The position numbers were made by a program, and so were the translations under genes. Source: an uncultured Alistipes sp. (GTDB lineage Bacteria > Bacteroidota > Bacteroidia > Bacteroidales > Rikenellaceae). From it: a DNA stretch of 64,000 nucleotides. The stretch spans positions 1 through 64,000 of the forward strand of contig CAJUMU010000007.1 of assembly GCA_910587675.1 (NCBI GenBank), given 5' to 3'. Shown in pieces: positions 8,701-17,140 of the stretch; positions within the stretch are counted from its first letter, which is position 1; every line of letters starts with the position of its first letter. The notes under the pieces were generated by a model that saw only the letters and a list, made by a program, of their open reading frames with translations, was not told the DNA's origin and made no database searches.

Positions 8701-9074
8701 ATAGAATACTTCTGCCTCTCATGCTCCTGCCGCTCGCAGGGTGCGAAATACTCGAAGAGGACATAACGAACCGACAGATCGAGATAACGGCTCCGACCGA
8801 CGGCGCGCGAGTCGCCGCGGGCGACGTCTGTTTCGCATGGCGCGGTGTGGAGCATGCCTTGGGATACGAGTTTACCATAGTCTCGCCCTCCTTCGAGCAT
8901 GCCGAACGCATCGCGGCCGACACCGTGATATACGCCGACTCCATGTCGCGTAATGTTCGTTGCACGTTATCGCTAGACCGCGGAGAATATAGGTGGCGTG
9001 TAGTGCCTTTCAACTCGGCATACACGGGAACCCCGATAACCGCCACTCTGCACGTAACCGACCCGAACGAATGA
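8697..9074 (+). CDS. Lipoprotein with Ig/Fn3-like domain, secretion operon
   Basis: A 125-residue lipoprotein. The signal peptide ends in the lipobox LPLAGC, so the mature protein starts at Cys16. The remainder (ITAPTDGARV...FAWRGVEHALGYEF...LDRGEYRWRVVPFNS) has the strand pattern and WRV/Y-x-W signatures of fibronectin-III/Ig-like folds. It overlaps both neighbours by four bases. Because it is the only lipoprotein in an otherwise complete secretion operon, a pilotin-like role in placing the secretin, or a cargo-contact role, is a reasonable guess. No pilotin family is recognisable. Confidence 0.6.
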   Translation: MNRILLPLMLLPLAGCEILEEDITNRQIEITAPTDGARVAAGDVCFAWRGVEHALGYEFTIVSPSFEHAERIAADTVIYADSMSRNVRCTLSLDRGEYRWRVVPFNSAYTGTPITATLHVTDPNE

Positions 9075-9538
9075 AATCGCGCCTCACCACATACATGTTG
9101 CTTGCCGCCGCAATCGCCGTATGGGGAGCCATAGCGTGGAAACTGCTCTCTCCCAATGATGATATTCATCCTGCCGCGCCGCACGCGGAGGCGGACGATA
9201 CCGAATGCGAACCCGTCGCCGACACCCTTTTCGCCGACTATCCCGACCCGTTTCTGAAAACGTCGACGCCGCAAACCGTAACGCCCGCGAAACCCATGCG
9301 CGCATTACCCGAACGTCGCCATGCGGCGCGTTCGGCAAATCGTGAAAACATCGTATGCGAACATCTGGGGACGATACGGACCCAAAGCCGAACGATACAT
9401 ATCATCGACATCGAGGGCGAACAGTACGAAGCCAAGCGCGGCGACAGCGTGGCGGGATTCGTTTTGTCGGATACGGATCGCGATTCGCTCTACTTGATGC
9501 GCGGCGGAGTCAAATACGGAGTGAAGTTATGCGAGTGA
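9071..9538 (+). CDS. GspC/PilP-like periplasmic coupling protein
   Basis: A 155-residue protein with an N-terminal membrane anchor (YMLLAAAIAVWGAIAWKLL, ~8-26), a disordered Pro/Ala/Thr-rich linker, and a C-terminal beta domain (~95-155; HLGTIRTQSRTIHIIDIEGEQYEAKRGDSVAGFVLSDTD). This layout and the end domain (a basic-residue-linked short beta barrel around a 'G..Y....GD...G..L' pattern) match the homology-region domain of GspC/PilP, which links the inner-membrane platform to the secretin N0 domain. ATGA overlap with the lipoprotein and a 10-base overlap with the next gene show tight coupling. Moderate confidence: identity is low, topology and position are convincing. Confidence 0.6.
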   Translation: MKSRLTTYMLLAAAIAVWGAIAWKLLSPNDDIHPAAPHAEADDTECEPVADTLFADYPDPFLKTSTPQTVTPAKPMRALPERRHAARSANRENIVCEHLGTIRTQSRTIHIIDIEGEQYEAKRGDSVAGFVLSDTDRDSLYLMRGGVKYGVKLCE

Positions 9539-10767
9539 CGGAGAAAGAGATATCGAATCGGACTTGCTTTGCGGTCCGCGGCAGCGTCCTGCCCACGGCA
9601 ATCGCGGCCACGACGGTAATTACCATCGCGATGCTGGGACTCATCGCGCTGTGGGAACAGAGCCGTATGGCCGAGCTCGGTTACCGCCGACTGCGTCAGG
9701 CGCACGCCGATGCCGAGTCGGCATATATGCTCTACTGCCTGCATCCCGACGACGAGCGTCTGACCGCTGCCGAAGGTTTCCTGCTGTACGACTCGATTCC
9801 GAGATCGAGGGTATATCTTTCCGTGCGGCCGTGGGGGCTGTACGAACTGGTCGGCATCTCGACGTCCGATTCTGCGGTGCGACAATGCCGCATCACGGGC
9901 ATCGCCCCCGTCGCAGAGCGCACGCTCTACTATGCCGACAACCGCACCGCGCTGAACATCGCGGGAGACACCCGCCTGCGAGGTACGCTCTATCTGCCTC
10001 GTAACGGACTGGTGTACGGCCGTATGGGAACGGAGTTCTTCGACGGCGAGCCCGTTCCGACCACCTCGGTCCGACTATCCGCGGCCGAGATGCCGCATCC
10101 CGAGCCGAAATCGGCAGAGATCCTGCGAAGGTTGCTCGCCCGCGCCGACCGTACGACGAACGGCGTTCCCGACTCTGCCGAGATACCCTTGTCAGCCGAT
10201 TCGACGCTCTTTCTCGCCGTCGGTTCGGCCGAGATCGCCGACTGTTCGCTATCGGGTCGGATCGTGATTACTGGCGATGAGGTACGGATAGACTCCACCT
10301 GTCGCATGCGGAACGTCATCGTATGCGCCCGCAAGGCGACGATAGGGTCGGGAACGCATATCGAGGCGCAAATCCTTGCTCGAGACACGGCGATAATGGA
10401 ACCGCGCGCGGCATTGCGATATCCGTCGGGCATATATGCGGGCCGATATGCCGAACTGGGCGACAGCGTTACGCTGGACGGATACGCCATAGTGCGCGAC
10501 ACGACCGGCGAACGACGCGCGACTGCGTCATACAGACAGTCGCCCACGGCACGGCTGCGCGGATTGCTGTATGTGGACGGTACGGCCGAAGTGCGGGGAC
10601 ACGTGACGGGATTCGCATGCCTGCGCGCGGCGGCCTACTTCTCGCCGCAAGGTTACTACAAGGATATGCTGTACGACGTCGATCTGCGGGAGAACCCCGT
10701 GACGGCACACCCCGTATGGATCGCGGACTCCGTCGCCCGCAGAAAGGAGGTCGTATGTACGAACTGA
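9529..10767 (+). CDS. GspK-like large pseudopilin with beta-helix-like body
   Basis: A ~412-residue protein. The N terminus RGSVLPTAIAATTVITIAMLG is pilin-like: cleavage after Gly18 leaves Ser19, and position +5 is Thr, not Glu. Lack of Glu5 is a known trait of GspK, the tip pseudopilin, as is the large size. After residue ~110 the body is unusual. From ~190 to ~370 it is a run of short beta-turn repeats (LSGRIVITGDEVRIDS, MRNVIVCARKATIGSG, IEAQILARDTAIM) resembling bactofilin/right-handed beta-helix repeats rather than the alpha-helical GspK domain. Start at 9529 (ATG overlapping the previous stop) is preferred over 9355. Role as tip component is inferred. Confidence 0.6.
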   Translation: MRVTEKEISNRTCFAVRGSVLPTAIAATTVITIAMLGLIALWEQSRMAELGYRRLRQAHADAESAYMLYCLHPDDERLTAAEGFLLYDSIPRSRVYLSVRPWGLYELVGISTSDSAVRQCRITGIAPVAERTLYYADNRTALNIAGDTRLRGTLYLPRNGLVYGRMGTEFFDGEPVPTTSVRLSAAEMPHPEPKSAEILRRLLARADRTTNGVPDSAEIPLSADSTLFLAVGSAEIADCSLSGRIVITGDEVRIDSTCRMRNVIVCARKATIGSGTHIEAQILARDTAIMEPRAALRYPSGIYAGRYAELGDSVTLDGYAIVRDTTGERRATASYRQSPTARLRGLLYVDGTAEVRGHVTGFACLRAAAYFSPQGYYKDMLYDVDLRENPVTAHPVWIADSVARRKEVVCTN

Positions 10768-11093
10768 AAGGCGCATCGCTGCTTGAGGCCGTCGCGGCAT
10801 CGTCGATATTCATGATCGTGTTCGCCTTGTCGCTCGAACTGCTGCCTAAACTGACGCCAAGCGGCAGCGACGGACTCGCGGCAGCCGAGATGCGTTACAT
10901 CGCGGAGTCGGCACGCCGAAAATACGCCGACGGTCTTTGGCCTGCGGGCGAATACGTCGAACGGTACGATTGCGGACGGGCGAAAATCACGATAGAGCCA
11001 TATCGCGACTTCGAGGATGTCGCGATGATGACCGTTACCGTCGAATGCGGCACGGAGACAGCCGTTCACAAAGAACTCGTAAGATGCGAATAA
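10755..11093 (+). CDS. Minor pseudopilin (GspI/GspJ type)
   Basis: A 112-residue pilin-like protein: leader MYELKG cut before Ala7, Glu11 at +5 (GASLLEAVAASSIFMIVFAL), then a hydrophobic helix and a small beta domain. The ATG at 10755 overlaps the end of the GspK-like gene by 13 bases and is preceded by AAAGGAGG at 10743-10750, a strong Shine-Dalgarno site that is rare in this phylum and supports this start. In canonical systems the I, J and K pseudopilins form the tip complex; here the I/J-like and K-like genes are adjacent and overlapping, which fits. Which of the two small pilins is I and which is J cannot be decided by eye. Confidence 0.75.
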   Translation: MYELKGASLLEAVAASSIFMIVFALSLELLPKLTPSGSDGLAAAEMRYIAESARRKYADGLWPAGEYVERYDCGRAKITIEPYRDFEDVAMMTVTVECGTETAVHKELVRCE

Positions 11094-11572
11094 CGGAGAT
11101 GAAACTGCGCGCCTCGACCCTTGTCGAGACGCTCGTTATGATGATTGTGGCGGGAATGGTATTTCTGCTCGTCACCGAGGGACTCGGAATGTTCAAACGT
11201 CTGCAAGGACGGCTCATCGCCGCGATGGAGTCGGACGGCCGAATACGCGAGGGAGTATACCGACTCGAGTCGCTCGCCGAATCGGCCGACAGCATGAAAC
11301 GCGCGGGGACGGGAGTAATCGTGTATCGCAACGGCACCGAAGCCATGCTCCGACTGTCGGATTCGGTATTGATATACAGCCGAGACGACTTTGTCGATAC
11401 GATCATGACAGGCGTCGAACGGCTGAAACATGCGGAATACGACGACGGCCCCGACACGCTGAAGGTAACGATCCGAAAGGCGGAGAAAACTTTCACCGCA
11501 CGGTTCGGCATACGACAGAATCCGCAAGTCGAATACATGCGAGAAATAAACCGAATAGAAAATGAACAGTAA
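11084..11572 (+). CDS. Minor pseudopilin (GspJ type)
   Basis: A 162-residue pilin-like protein with the cleavage region LRASTLVETLVMMIVAGMVFLL: cut after Ala10, Glu15 at +5, followed by the hydrophobic helix and a beta-rich domain (IVYRNGTEAMLRLSDSVLIYSRDD). The larger size and C-terminal pattern resemble GspJ. Two in-frame starts are possible, 11084 (used here, overlapping the previous stop) and 11099. The platform-protein gene overlaps its end by 11 bases. Confidence 0.72.
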   Translation: MRITEMKLRASTLVETLVMMIVAGMVFLLVTEGLGMFKRLQGRLIAAMESDGRIREGVYRLESLAESADSMKRAGTGVIVYRNGTEAMLRLSDSVLIYSRDDFVDTIMTGVERLKHAEYDDGPDTLKVTIRKAEKTFTARFGIRQNPQVEYMREINRIENEQ

Positions 11573-12659
11573 ACGCATACACGGCCGCGCGATGCGGTCC
11601 GCAGAATCGCAAACTGCCAAACACCCCGACATGACCGACTCGCGCCGCGAGACGTTCTATGGCGAACTGAACGCCTTGCTCGGAGCGGGCGTCGACTTCT
11701 CAAACGCCTTCGCGCTGTTGATCGAGGCCGAAGAGCGCGGCGCGGTAAGAGCCATGCTCGAGAGATTGTACGCGCGGATCGTCGAAGGCTGCTCGCTGCG
11801 ACGGGCGATGAGCGAGAGCGGAGCGTTTCCCCCGCTGGACTGCGGCGTGGTGGACATAGGCGAGCAGACGGGACGGTTGGCCGAGGCGTTGGAGTTTCTC
11901 GCCGAGTACTACCGCAAACGAGCCGCGCTGAGGCGTATGGTATCGTCGGCCGTCAGCTACCCCATAGTGGTGCTTTGCATGGCCATAGCGGTGACCGCAT
12001 TCATGCTGACGGTGGTAGTGCCCATGTTCGAGCAGGTATATGCCCGTATGGGAGGCGAGTTGCCGATGCTGACCCGACGTATAATAGCTTTCGCCGACGC
12101 GTTTCCCGAATATGCGACCGCGACGGTTGCCACGGCATGCGCGGCGGCGTTGCTGTATCGGCGGTACGGCAAAGACGAGCAGGTACGGCGCATCACGGGC
12201 ACGATGCTGCTGCGGCTGCCGATCATAGGCGACATAATACGCAAGAACAACGAGGTGCGGATATGCAAGTTGCTCGATCTGTTGTGTTCTTCGGGCATTC
12301 CGTTGCTGGCCGGCGTCACGATGATAGCCGAAGCCACCGAATTCTATCCCTATCGTCGTTCGCTGTCGGAGATAGCCCGCATGCTCGAGCAGGGAATATC
12401 TTTCGCCGACGCGATGGCGCGATATCCCGAACTGTACGAACGACGGCTCGCGGCGCTCGTGCGCGTGGGCGAGCAAACGAACCGATTGCGGCAGATGCTG
12501 CGAAGGCTGGGCGACACCCTGACCGACGAGCTGGAACACGCCATACGACGCATGGGAACCATAGCGGAACCTTCGCTCATACTGCTCGTCGGCACGCTCG
12601 TGGCCGTGATACTGATAGCGATGTATCTTCCGATGTTCAAACTCGAAAGTTTAATGTAG
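11562..12659 (+). CDS. gspF: Inner-membrane platform protein (GspF/PilC)
   Basis: A 365-residue polytopic protein with two T2SF domains: FYGELNALLGAGVDFSNAFALL...GCSLRRAMSESGAFPPLDCGVVDIGEQTGRLAEALEFLAEYY in the first half and KLLDLLCSSGIPLLAGVTMIAEAT...GISFADAMARYPELYERRLAALVRVGEQTNRLRQML in the second, each followed by membrane helices, the last at the C terminus (PSLILLVGTLVAVILIAMYLPMF). This is the standard GspF/PilC architecture; the protein links ATPase and pseudopilus. Last gene of the operon; a bidirectional terminator follows 40 bases later. Confidence 0.92.
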   Translation: MNSKRIHGRAMRSAESQTAKHPDMTDSRRETFYGELNALLGAGVDFSNAFALLIEAEERGAVRAMLERLYARIVEGCSLRRAMSESGAFPPLDCGVVDIGEQTGRLAEALEFLAEYYRKRAALRRMVSSAVSYPIVVLCMAIAVTAFMLTVVVPMFEQVYARMGGELPMLTRRIIAFADAFPEYATATVATACAAALLYRRYGKDEQVRRITGTMLLRLPIIGDIIRKNNEVRICKLLDLLCSSGIPLLAGVTMIAEATEFYPYRRSLSEIARMLEQGISFADAMARYPELYERRLAALVRVGEQTNRLRQMLRRLGDTLTDELEHAIRRMGTIAEPSLILLVGTLVAVILIAMYLPMFKLESLM

Positions 12660-12701
12660 GCAAGTTGCGGCAGCTCGGCGCCGAATCGAACGTATGCAAA
12701 A

Positions 12702-12740
12702 AAATATCGGCAAGGTTCGCGATGAATCTTGCCGATATTT
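12702..12740. terminator. Bidirectional terminator between secretion and nqr operons
   Basis: A 13-bp perfect stem (12702-12714 and 12728-12740), flanked by A-runs on the left and T on the right. It lies between two converging operons and can end both. Confidence 0.8.
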
Positions 12741-12766
12741 CGTTTCGGGACGAACCCGCCCGACGC

Positions 12767-14029
12767 TTACGCGCCGAAGTTATCATAGAGGATATTTTCG
12801 GGCGGAACGCCGAGGCTGTCGAGCATCTTGACAACGGCGTCCGACATCATCGGAGGTCCGCACATGAGGTAGATGCAGCCCTCGGGCTCCTCGTGGTTCT
12901 TCAGATAGTTTTCGTACAGCACGTTGTGTACGAAGCCGACCTTGTAGTCCACGCCCGCCGCGTCGGCTGCGGGATCGGGACGGTCGAGTGCCAGATGGAA
13001 CTTGAAGTTGGGGAACTCCTTCTCGATGGCGTGGAAATCTTCCAGATAGAAGGCCTCTTTCAACGAACGCGCGCCGTACCAGAACGTAACGGGACGCTTG
13101 GTCTTCTCCGTCTTGAAAAGATGCATCAGATGGCTTCGCATGGGCGCCATGCCCGCGCCGCCGCCGATGAAGATCAACTCCTGATCGTCGGGCAGGTTGT
13201 CGGGCAGGAAGAACTCGCCGTAAGGACCCGATATGGTGATCTTGTCACCCGGCTTGAGCGAGTAGATGTACGACGAGCATACGCCCGGGTTCACCTTCAT
13301 GAAACCGCCCGCCGCGCGATCGAACGGCGGAGTGGCGATACGCACGTTGAGCTTTATCACATTGCCCTCGGCAGGATAGGTAGCGCACGAGTAGGCGCGC
13401 ACCTGCGGCTCGGGATTCACCATCTTCAGATCGAACACGTGCATCTTCTCCCAATCCTCGCGGTACTCGGGATCGACGTCGATATCCTTATAGTCCACCG
13501 TAATGGCGGGCACGTCGATCTGGATGTAACCGCCGCTGCGGAAATTCAGATCCTCGCCCTCGGGGAGCTTCACCACGAACTCTTTGATAAAGGTAGCCAC
13601 ATTGTGATTCGAAACCACCTCGCACTCCCACTTCTTGATGCTGAGCACCGAAGCGGGCACGGCGATCTTCATGTTCTCTTTCACCTTCACTTGGCATCCC
13701 AGACGCCAATGGCTCTGAATCTGCTTACGGTTGAAGAAACCGATCTCGGTGGGCAGTATGTCGCCGCCGCCCTCCAGAACCTGACATTTGCACTGACCGC
13801 AAGCGCCCTTGCCGCCGCACGCCGAGGGGAGGAATATGCCCTGCTCGGTGAGCGTGTTGAGCAGCGTCGAACCGCCCGCGACGGTCAGCACCTTTTTGCC
13901 GTCGTTAATGTCGATAGTGACATCGCCCGATGTCGTGAGTTTCGCCTTCGCAAAGAGAAGCAACGCCACCAAAACGAGCGTCACCGCAAGAAAGGCGACT
14001 ATCGCAACTATAATAGTTAATAAATCCAT
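12767..14029 (-). CDS. nqrF: Na+-translocating NADH:quinone reductase subunit F
   Basis: The 420-residue NADH-oxidising subunit and electron entry point of Na+-NQR. An N-terminal membrane helix is followed by a plant-type ferredoxin domain with Cys71, Cys77, Cys80 (PSACGGKGACGQC) and Cys112 for the 2Fe-2S cluster. It ends with an FAD/NADH module: RAYSCATYPAE (FAD), FIGGGAGMAPMRSHL (NADH) and the terminal CGPPMM....YDNFGA. Length and ending are canonical. Last gene of the minus-strand nqrABCDEF operon, 21 bases after nqrE. Confidence 0.96.
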   Translation of the reverse strand: MDLLTIIVAIVAFLAVTLVLVALLLFAKAKLTTSGDVTIDINDGKKVLTVAGGSTLLNTLTEQGIFLPSACGGKGACGQCKCQVLEGGGDILPTEIGFFNRKQIQSHWRLGCQVKVKENMKIAVPASVLSIKKWECEVVSNHNVATFIKEFVVKLPEGEDLNFRSGGYIQIDVPAITVDYKDIDVDPEYREDWEKMHVFDLKMVNPEPQVRAYSCATYPAEGNVIKLNVRIATPPFDRAAGGFMKVNPGVCSSYIYSLKPGDKITISGPYGEFFLPDNLPDDQELIFIGGGAGMAPMRSHLMHLFKTEKTKRPVTFWYGARSLKEAFYLEDFHAIEKEFPNFKFHLALDRPDPAADAAGVDYKVGFVHNVLYENYLKNHEEPEGCIYLMCGPPMMSDAVVKMLDSLGVPPENILYDNFGA

Positions 14030-14050
14030 TTCTCAAATCTCTTTTTAAGG

Positions 14051-14659
14051 TTACAACTTGATTCCCGAGAATATCATGAAAGCGATACCCATCAAGCCCG
14101 TGATGATGAAGGCTATGCCCGGGCCTTTCAGCGCGGCGGGAACGTGCGAATACTGCATTCTCTCGCGTATGGCGGCCATCATGACTATCGCCAGCCACCA
14201 GCCGATACCCGAACCCAGACCGTAAACCACGCTCTGGCCGAAGTCGGCGATTGCGCCCGCGGCCACCTTCTGCTGCATGAAGAGCGAACCTCCCATGATG
14301 GCGCAGTTGACGGCGATCAAGGGCAGGAAGATACCCAACTGGTTATAGAGCGAGGGCGAGAACTTCTCCACGATCATCTCCACCAGCTGCGTGAACGAAG
14401 CGATCACGGCGATGAAGACTATGAAAGTGAGGAAACTCAGGTCCACGCCCTCGATCAGGGCGTCGGCTTTCAGCACATATTCGTTCAGGAGATAGTTCAG
14501 AGGCACGGTCATGGTCATGACGAAGGTCACGGCGGCGCCGAGACCCAGCGCGGTCTTCACGTTCTTCGAAACGGCGATGTAGGAGCACATGCCGAAGAAG
14601 AAGGCGAACACCATGTTGTCGATAAAGATCGAACGTATAAAAAGATTCAGTGTTTCCAT
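14051..14659 (-). CDS. nqrE: Na+-NQR subunit E
   Basis: A 202-residue membrane protein with six hydrophobic helices, of the NqrDE/RnfAE family. With NqrD it forms the membrane pair that holds an iron centre through conserved cysteines; here FGMCSYIAVSKNVKTALGLG and LIAVNCAIMGGSLFMQ carry them. Ends GIAFMIFSGIKL, typical for NqrE. It lies 10 bases downstream of nqrD. Confidence 0.95.
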   Translation of the reverse strand: METLNLFIRSIFIDNMVFAFFFGMCSYIAVSKNVKTALGLGAAVTFVMTMTVPLNYLLNEYVLKADALIEGVDLSFLTFIVFIAVIASFTQLVEMIVEKFSPSLYNQLGIFLPLIAVNCAIMGGSLFMQQKVAAGAIADFGQSVVYGLGSGIGWWLAIVMMAAIRERMQYSHVPAALKGPGIAFIITGLMGIAFMIFSGIKL

Positions 14660-14669
14660 ATTCTACCTC

Positions 14670-15293
14670 CTATTTTTCCTGTAAATCCTTGTTGAACGAA
14701 CGGTGGATCCAGATGATGCAACCCACGAGGATCAGCGCCATCGGCGGGAAGAGCATGAGACCTATGTTGGAATAGAATCCTCCGTTGGCGATGTACCAGC
14801 TCTCGGGGACGATCTGCATTCCGAACAGAGTGCCCGAACCGAACAACTCGCGGAAGAACGCCACGATTAGCAGTATCGCGGCATAGCCCAATCCGTTGCC
14901 CACGCCGTCGAGAAACGAATCCCACGGCTTGTGGCCCAGCGCGAAAGCCTCCACGCGACCCATGATGATACAGTTGGTGATGATGAGTCCCACATATACC
15001 GACAACTGTTTCGACACGTCGTAAACGTAAGCCTTGAGGAACTGATCCACCAGAATAACCAGCGAAGCGATAACCACCAACTGCACGATGATGCGGATGC
15101 GCGAGGGGATGCCCTTGCGCAGGCACGACATAACGAGATTGGCGAACGCCGTAACCACGATAACCGAGAGGCCCATCACCAGCGCGGGCTTCATCTTTAC
15201 GGTTACCGCCAAAGCCGAACAAATACCCAAGATCTGTACAATGACGGGATTATTTGCACTCAGCGGGCCTGTCACATTTTTCAAATTACTCAT
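14670..15293 (-). CDS. nqrD: Na+-NQR subunit D
   Basis: A 207-residue six-helix membrane protein, paralogous to NqrE with inverted topology. Motifs LGICSALAVTVKMKPALVMGL and LIITNCIIMGRVEAFALG hold the conserved cysteines of the NqrD/E iron site. Spaced 12 bases from nqrC and 10 from nqrE on the minus strand. Confidence 0.95.
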   Translation of the reverse strand: MSNLKNVTGPLSANNPVIVQILGICSALAVTVKMKPALVMGLSVIVVTAFANLVMSCLRKGIPSRIRIIVQLVVIASLVILVDQFLKAYVYDVSKQLSVYVGLIITNCIIMGRVEAFALGHKPWDSFLDGVGNGLGYAAILLIVAFFRELFGSGTLFGMQIVPESWYIANGGFYSNIGLMLFPPMALILVGCIIWIHRSFNKDLQEK

Positions 15294-15305
15294 TGTTCCG
15301 CTTTT

Positions 15306-16001
15306 TTAATTGTTAGACTTGTTGGCCTTCAGATAAGGCAGATAGTTGCCGAGTCCGCTGCGGATCATCTCCGTGACGCCGTCGCTCGTCTTGGTGCCGC
15401 CCGTGATGGCATCCACTTCGTGAGCATAGTTGGCGTCGGCGGGATTGGCGCCGCCTTTCTTGAGCGTGATCGACACGAAGTCGTCGCCCTCGAAGACGGT
15501 CTTACCCACATACTTGGCCTGATGGGCGGGCGTGGCGATCTCGGCGCCGAGACCCGGGGTCTCGCCCTTATGGTCGAGCACGATGCCCTTTACGGTATTC
15601 ATGTCGGGCTCCAGAGCCACATAGCCCCAGATGGCATCCCACAGACCCGCACCGTAAACAGGAATCACGACGCAGCCGTTCTTGGCCTTGAACACGGGGA
15701 ACTTGCCCGCGGCGATCGAACCTTTCAGATCCTGCAAAGCCGCGAATACGTCGCCCTCGGTCGGATTGCCCGAAGCGTCGAGCATGACGGCCTCGGCCAC
15801 GATGCTGTCGTAATCGGTCGTCAGGGGATCCTCGCCCAAAGCCGTCACGATCTGCTGTTTCTTCTCGTTGAGCGCGTTATCGTTCTGGCGTCCCTGCAAC
15901 GAAAGCGACACCACGGCCAGCAACGCGGCCACGACAACGACCATCACTACCGAATAGAGGATGATGTAAACGTTGCTGTCAACATTGAATTTCTTTGCCA
16001 T
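15306..16001 (-). CDS. nqrC: Na+-NQR subunit C (covalent flavoprotein)
   Basis: A 231-residue protein with one N-terminal membrane helix (~11-34) and a periplasmic FMN-binding domain. The flavin attachment site is near the C terminus in DAITGGTKTSDGV: a TGGT version (residues 200-203) of the usual SGAT motif, with Thr203 as the expected attachment residue. The covalent FMN is added by ApbE, whose gene is not in this window. It sits between nqrB and nqrD with short gaps. Confidence 0.94.
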   Translation of the reverse strand: MAKKFNVDSNVYIILYSVVMVVVVAALLAVVSLSLQGRQNDNALNEKKQQIVTALGEDPLTTDYDSIVAEAVMLDASGNPTEGDVFAALQDLKGSIAAGKFPVFKAKNGCVVIPVYGAGLWDAIWGYVALEPDMNTVKGIVLDHKGETPGLGAEIATPAHQAKYVGKTVFEGDDFVSITLKKGGANPADANYAHEVDAITGGTKTSDGVTEMIRSGLGNYLPYLKANKSNN

Positions 16002-16009
16002 ACTCCTCT

Positions 16010-17137
16010 CTATTTAACAGTCTTAATACGATTTTTACGTCTTTTGACATTCGCCTCCACCACGAAGTAGTCCACCGTGGGAGCCAACGCGTTCATGAAC
16101 AGGATGGCGAGCATCATGCCCTCGGGATATGCGGGATTAACCACGCGCGTGAGCACGGCCAGCGCACCGGTCATGAAACCGACGATATACTTGCCGGCAT
16201 TGGTCTGAGCCGAAGTAACGGGGTCGGTCGCCATGAACACGGCGCCGAACGCGAAACCGCCCACCAGCAGATGGTAGTACGCGGGGAACTCCGTAACGCC
16301 CAACGCTTGGAACAGATAACCCATAGCCAGACCGCCAACGAACACGCTCGCCATCGTACGCCATGCGGCGATACCCGTAAAGAGCAGGATCGCGGCGCCG
16401 ACGAGTATGCAGAGCGTAGAAGTCTCGCCGAACGAACCCGGGATGAAGCCGAGGAAAGCGTCCGTCGCGCTCCACTGCATCTCGCCCGTGGTGGCGAGCT
16501 GCTCCAGCGCCGTGGCGCCCGAAACGCCGTCGGTCTGCGCGCCCATCATCGACCACTTCGAGTACCATACCTCCTCGCCCGACATCTGCGGGGTGAAGGC
16601 GAAGAATACGAATGCGCGGGCCGTGAGCGCGGGGTTGAAGATATTCATACCCGTACCGCCGAACACCTCCTTGCCGAATATCACGGCGAAGGCGACGCCC
16701 AAAGCGACCATCCACAGCGGGGTGCTGACGGGCATTATCATCGGGATCAACAGACCCGTTACGAGGTAACCCTCGTTCACCTCCTCGCGGCGCGACTGGG
16801 CATAAGCGAACTCTATGCCCAGACCCACGACGTACGATACGCACACCATAGGCAGGATACGCACCAAACCGTACGCGAACGCCTCGAACCCTGCGAGTCC
16901 CACTTGCAGACCCGTGTTGAAGCATCCGAAAAGGAACGCGGGCAACAGAGCCAGCACCACCACGATCATGGTGCGCTTCATATCGTTGCAGTCGCGGATA
17001 TGCGCGCCCTTCGAAGTCGTGGTATTGGGCACGAAAAGGAATGTTTCGAAGGCATCGAACGTCGATGCGAGGAAACTCAACTTACCTCCTTCCGAGAAGG
17101 TCGGCTTCATATTGTCTACTATTTTTCTCAGTCCCAT
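16010..17137 (-). CDS. nqrB: Na+-NQR subunit B (covalent flavoprotein)
   Basis: The 375-residue membrane subunit of the NqrB/RnfD family, carrying covalent FMN on the SGAT motif (residues 206-209, Thr209) in DGVSGATALEQLATTG and probably binding riboflavin. Conserved NPALTARAFVFFAFTPQMSG and FMATDPVTSAQTNAGKYI segments are present. Three bases separate it from nqrA, so the pair is translationally coupled. Confidence 0.95.
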   Translation of the reverse strand: MGLRKIVDNMKPTFSEGGKLSFLASTFDAFETFLFVPNTTTSKGAHIRDCNDMKRTMIVVVLALLPAFLFGCFNTGLQVGLAGFEAFAYGLVRILPMVCVSYVVGLGIEFAYAQSRREEVNEGYLVTGLLIPMIMPVSTPLWMVALGVAFAVIFGKEVFGGTGMNIFNPALTARAFVFFAFTPQMSGEEVWYSKWSMMGAQTDGVSGATALEQLATTGEMQWSATDAFLGFIPGSFGETSTLCILVGAAILLFTGIAAWRTMASVFVGGLAMGYLFQALGVTEFPAYYHLLVGGFAFGAVFMATDPVTSAQTNAGKYIVGFMTGALAVLTRVVNPAYPEGMMLAILFMNALAPTVDYFVVEANVKRRKNRIKTVK

Positions 17138-17140
17138 AGC

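Noticed and set aside
3062..12659. Reading the operon as a twitching type IV pilus
   Set aside because: No PilT retraction ATPase and no PilY1-type adhesin, while a GspK-like pseudopilin is present; a competence-pilus role remains possible but unsupported.
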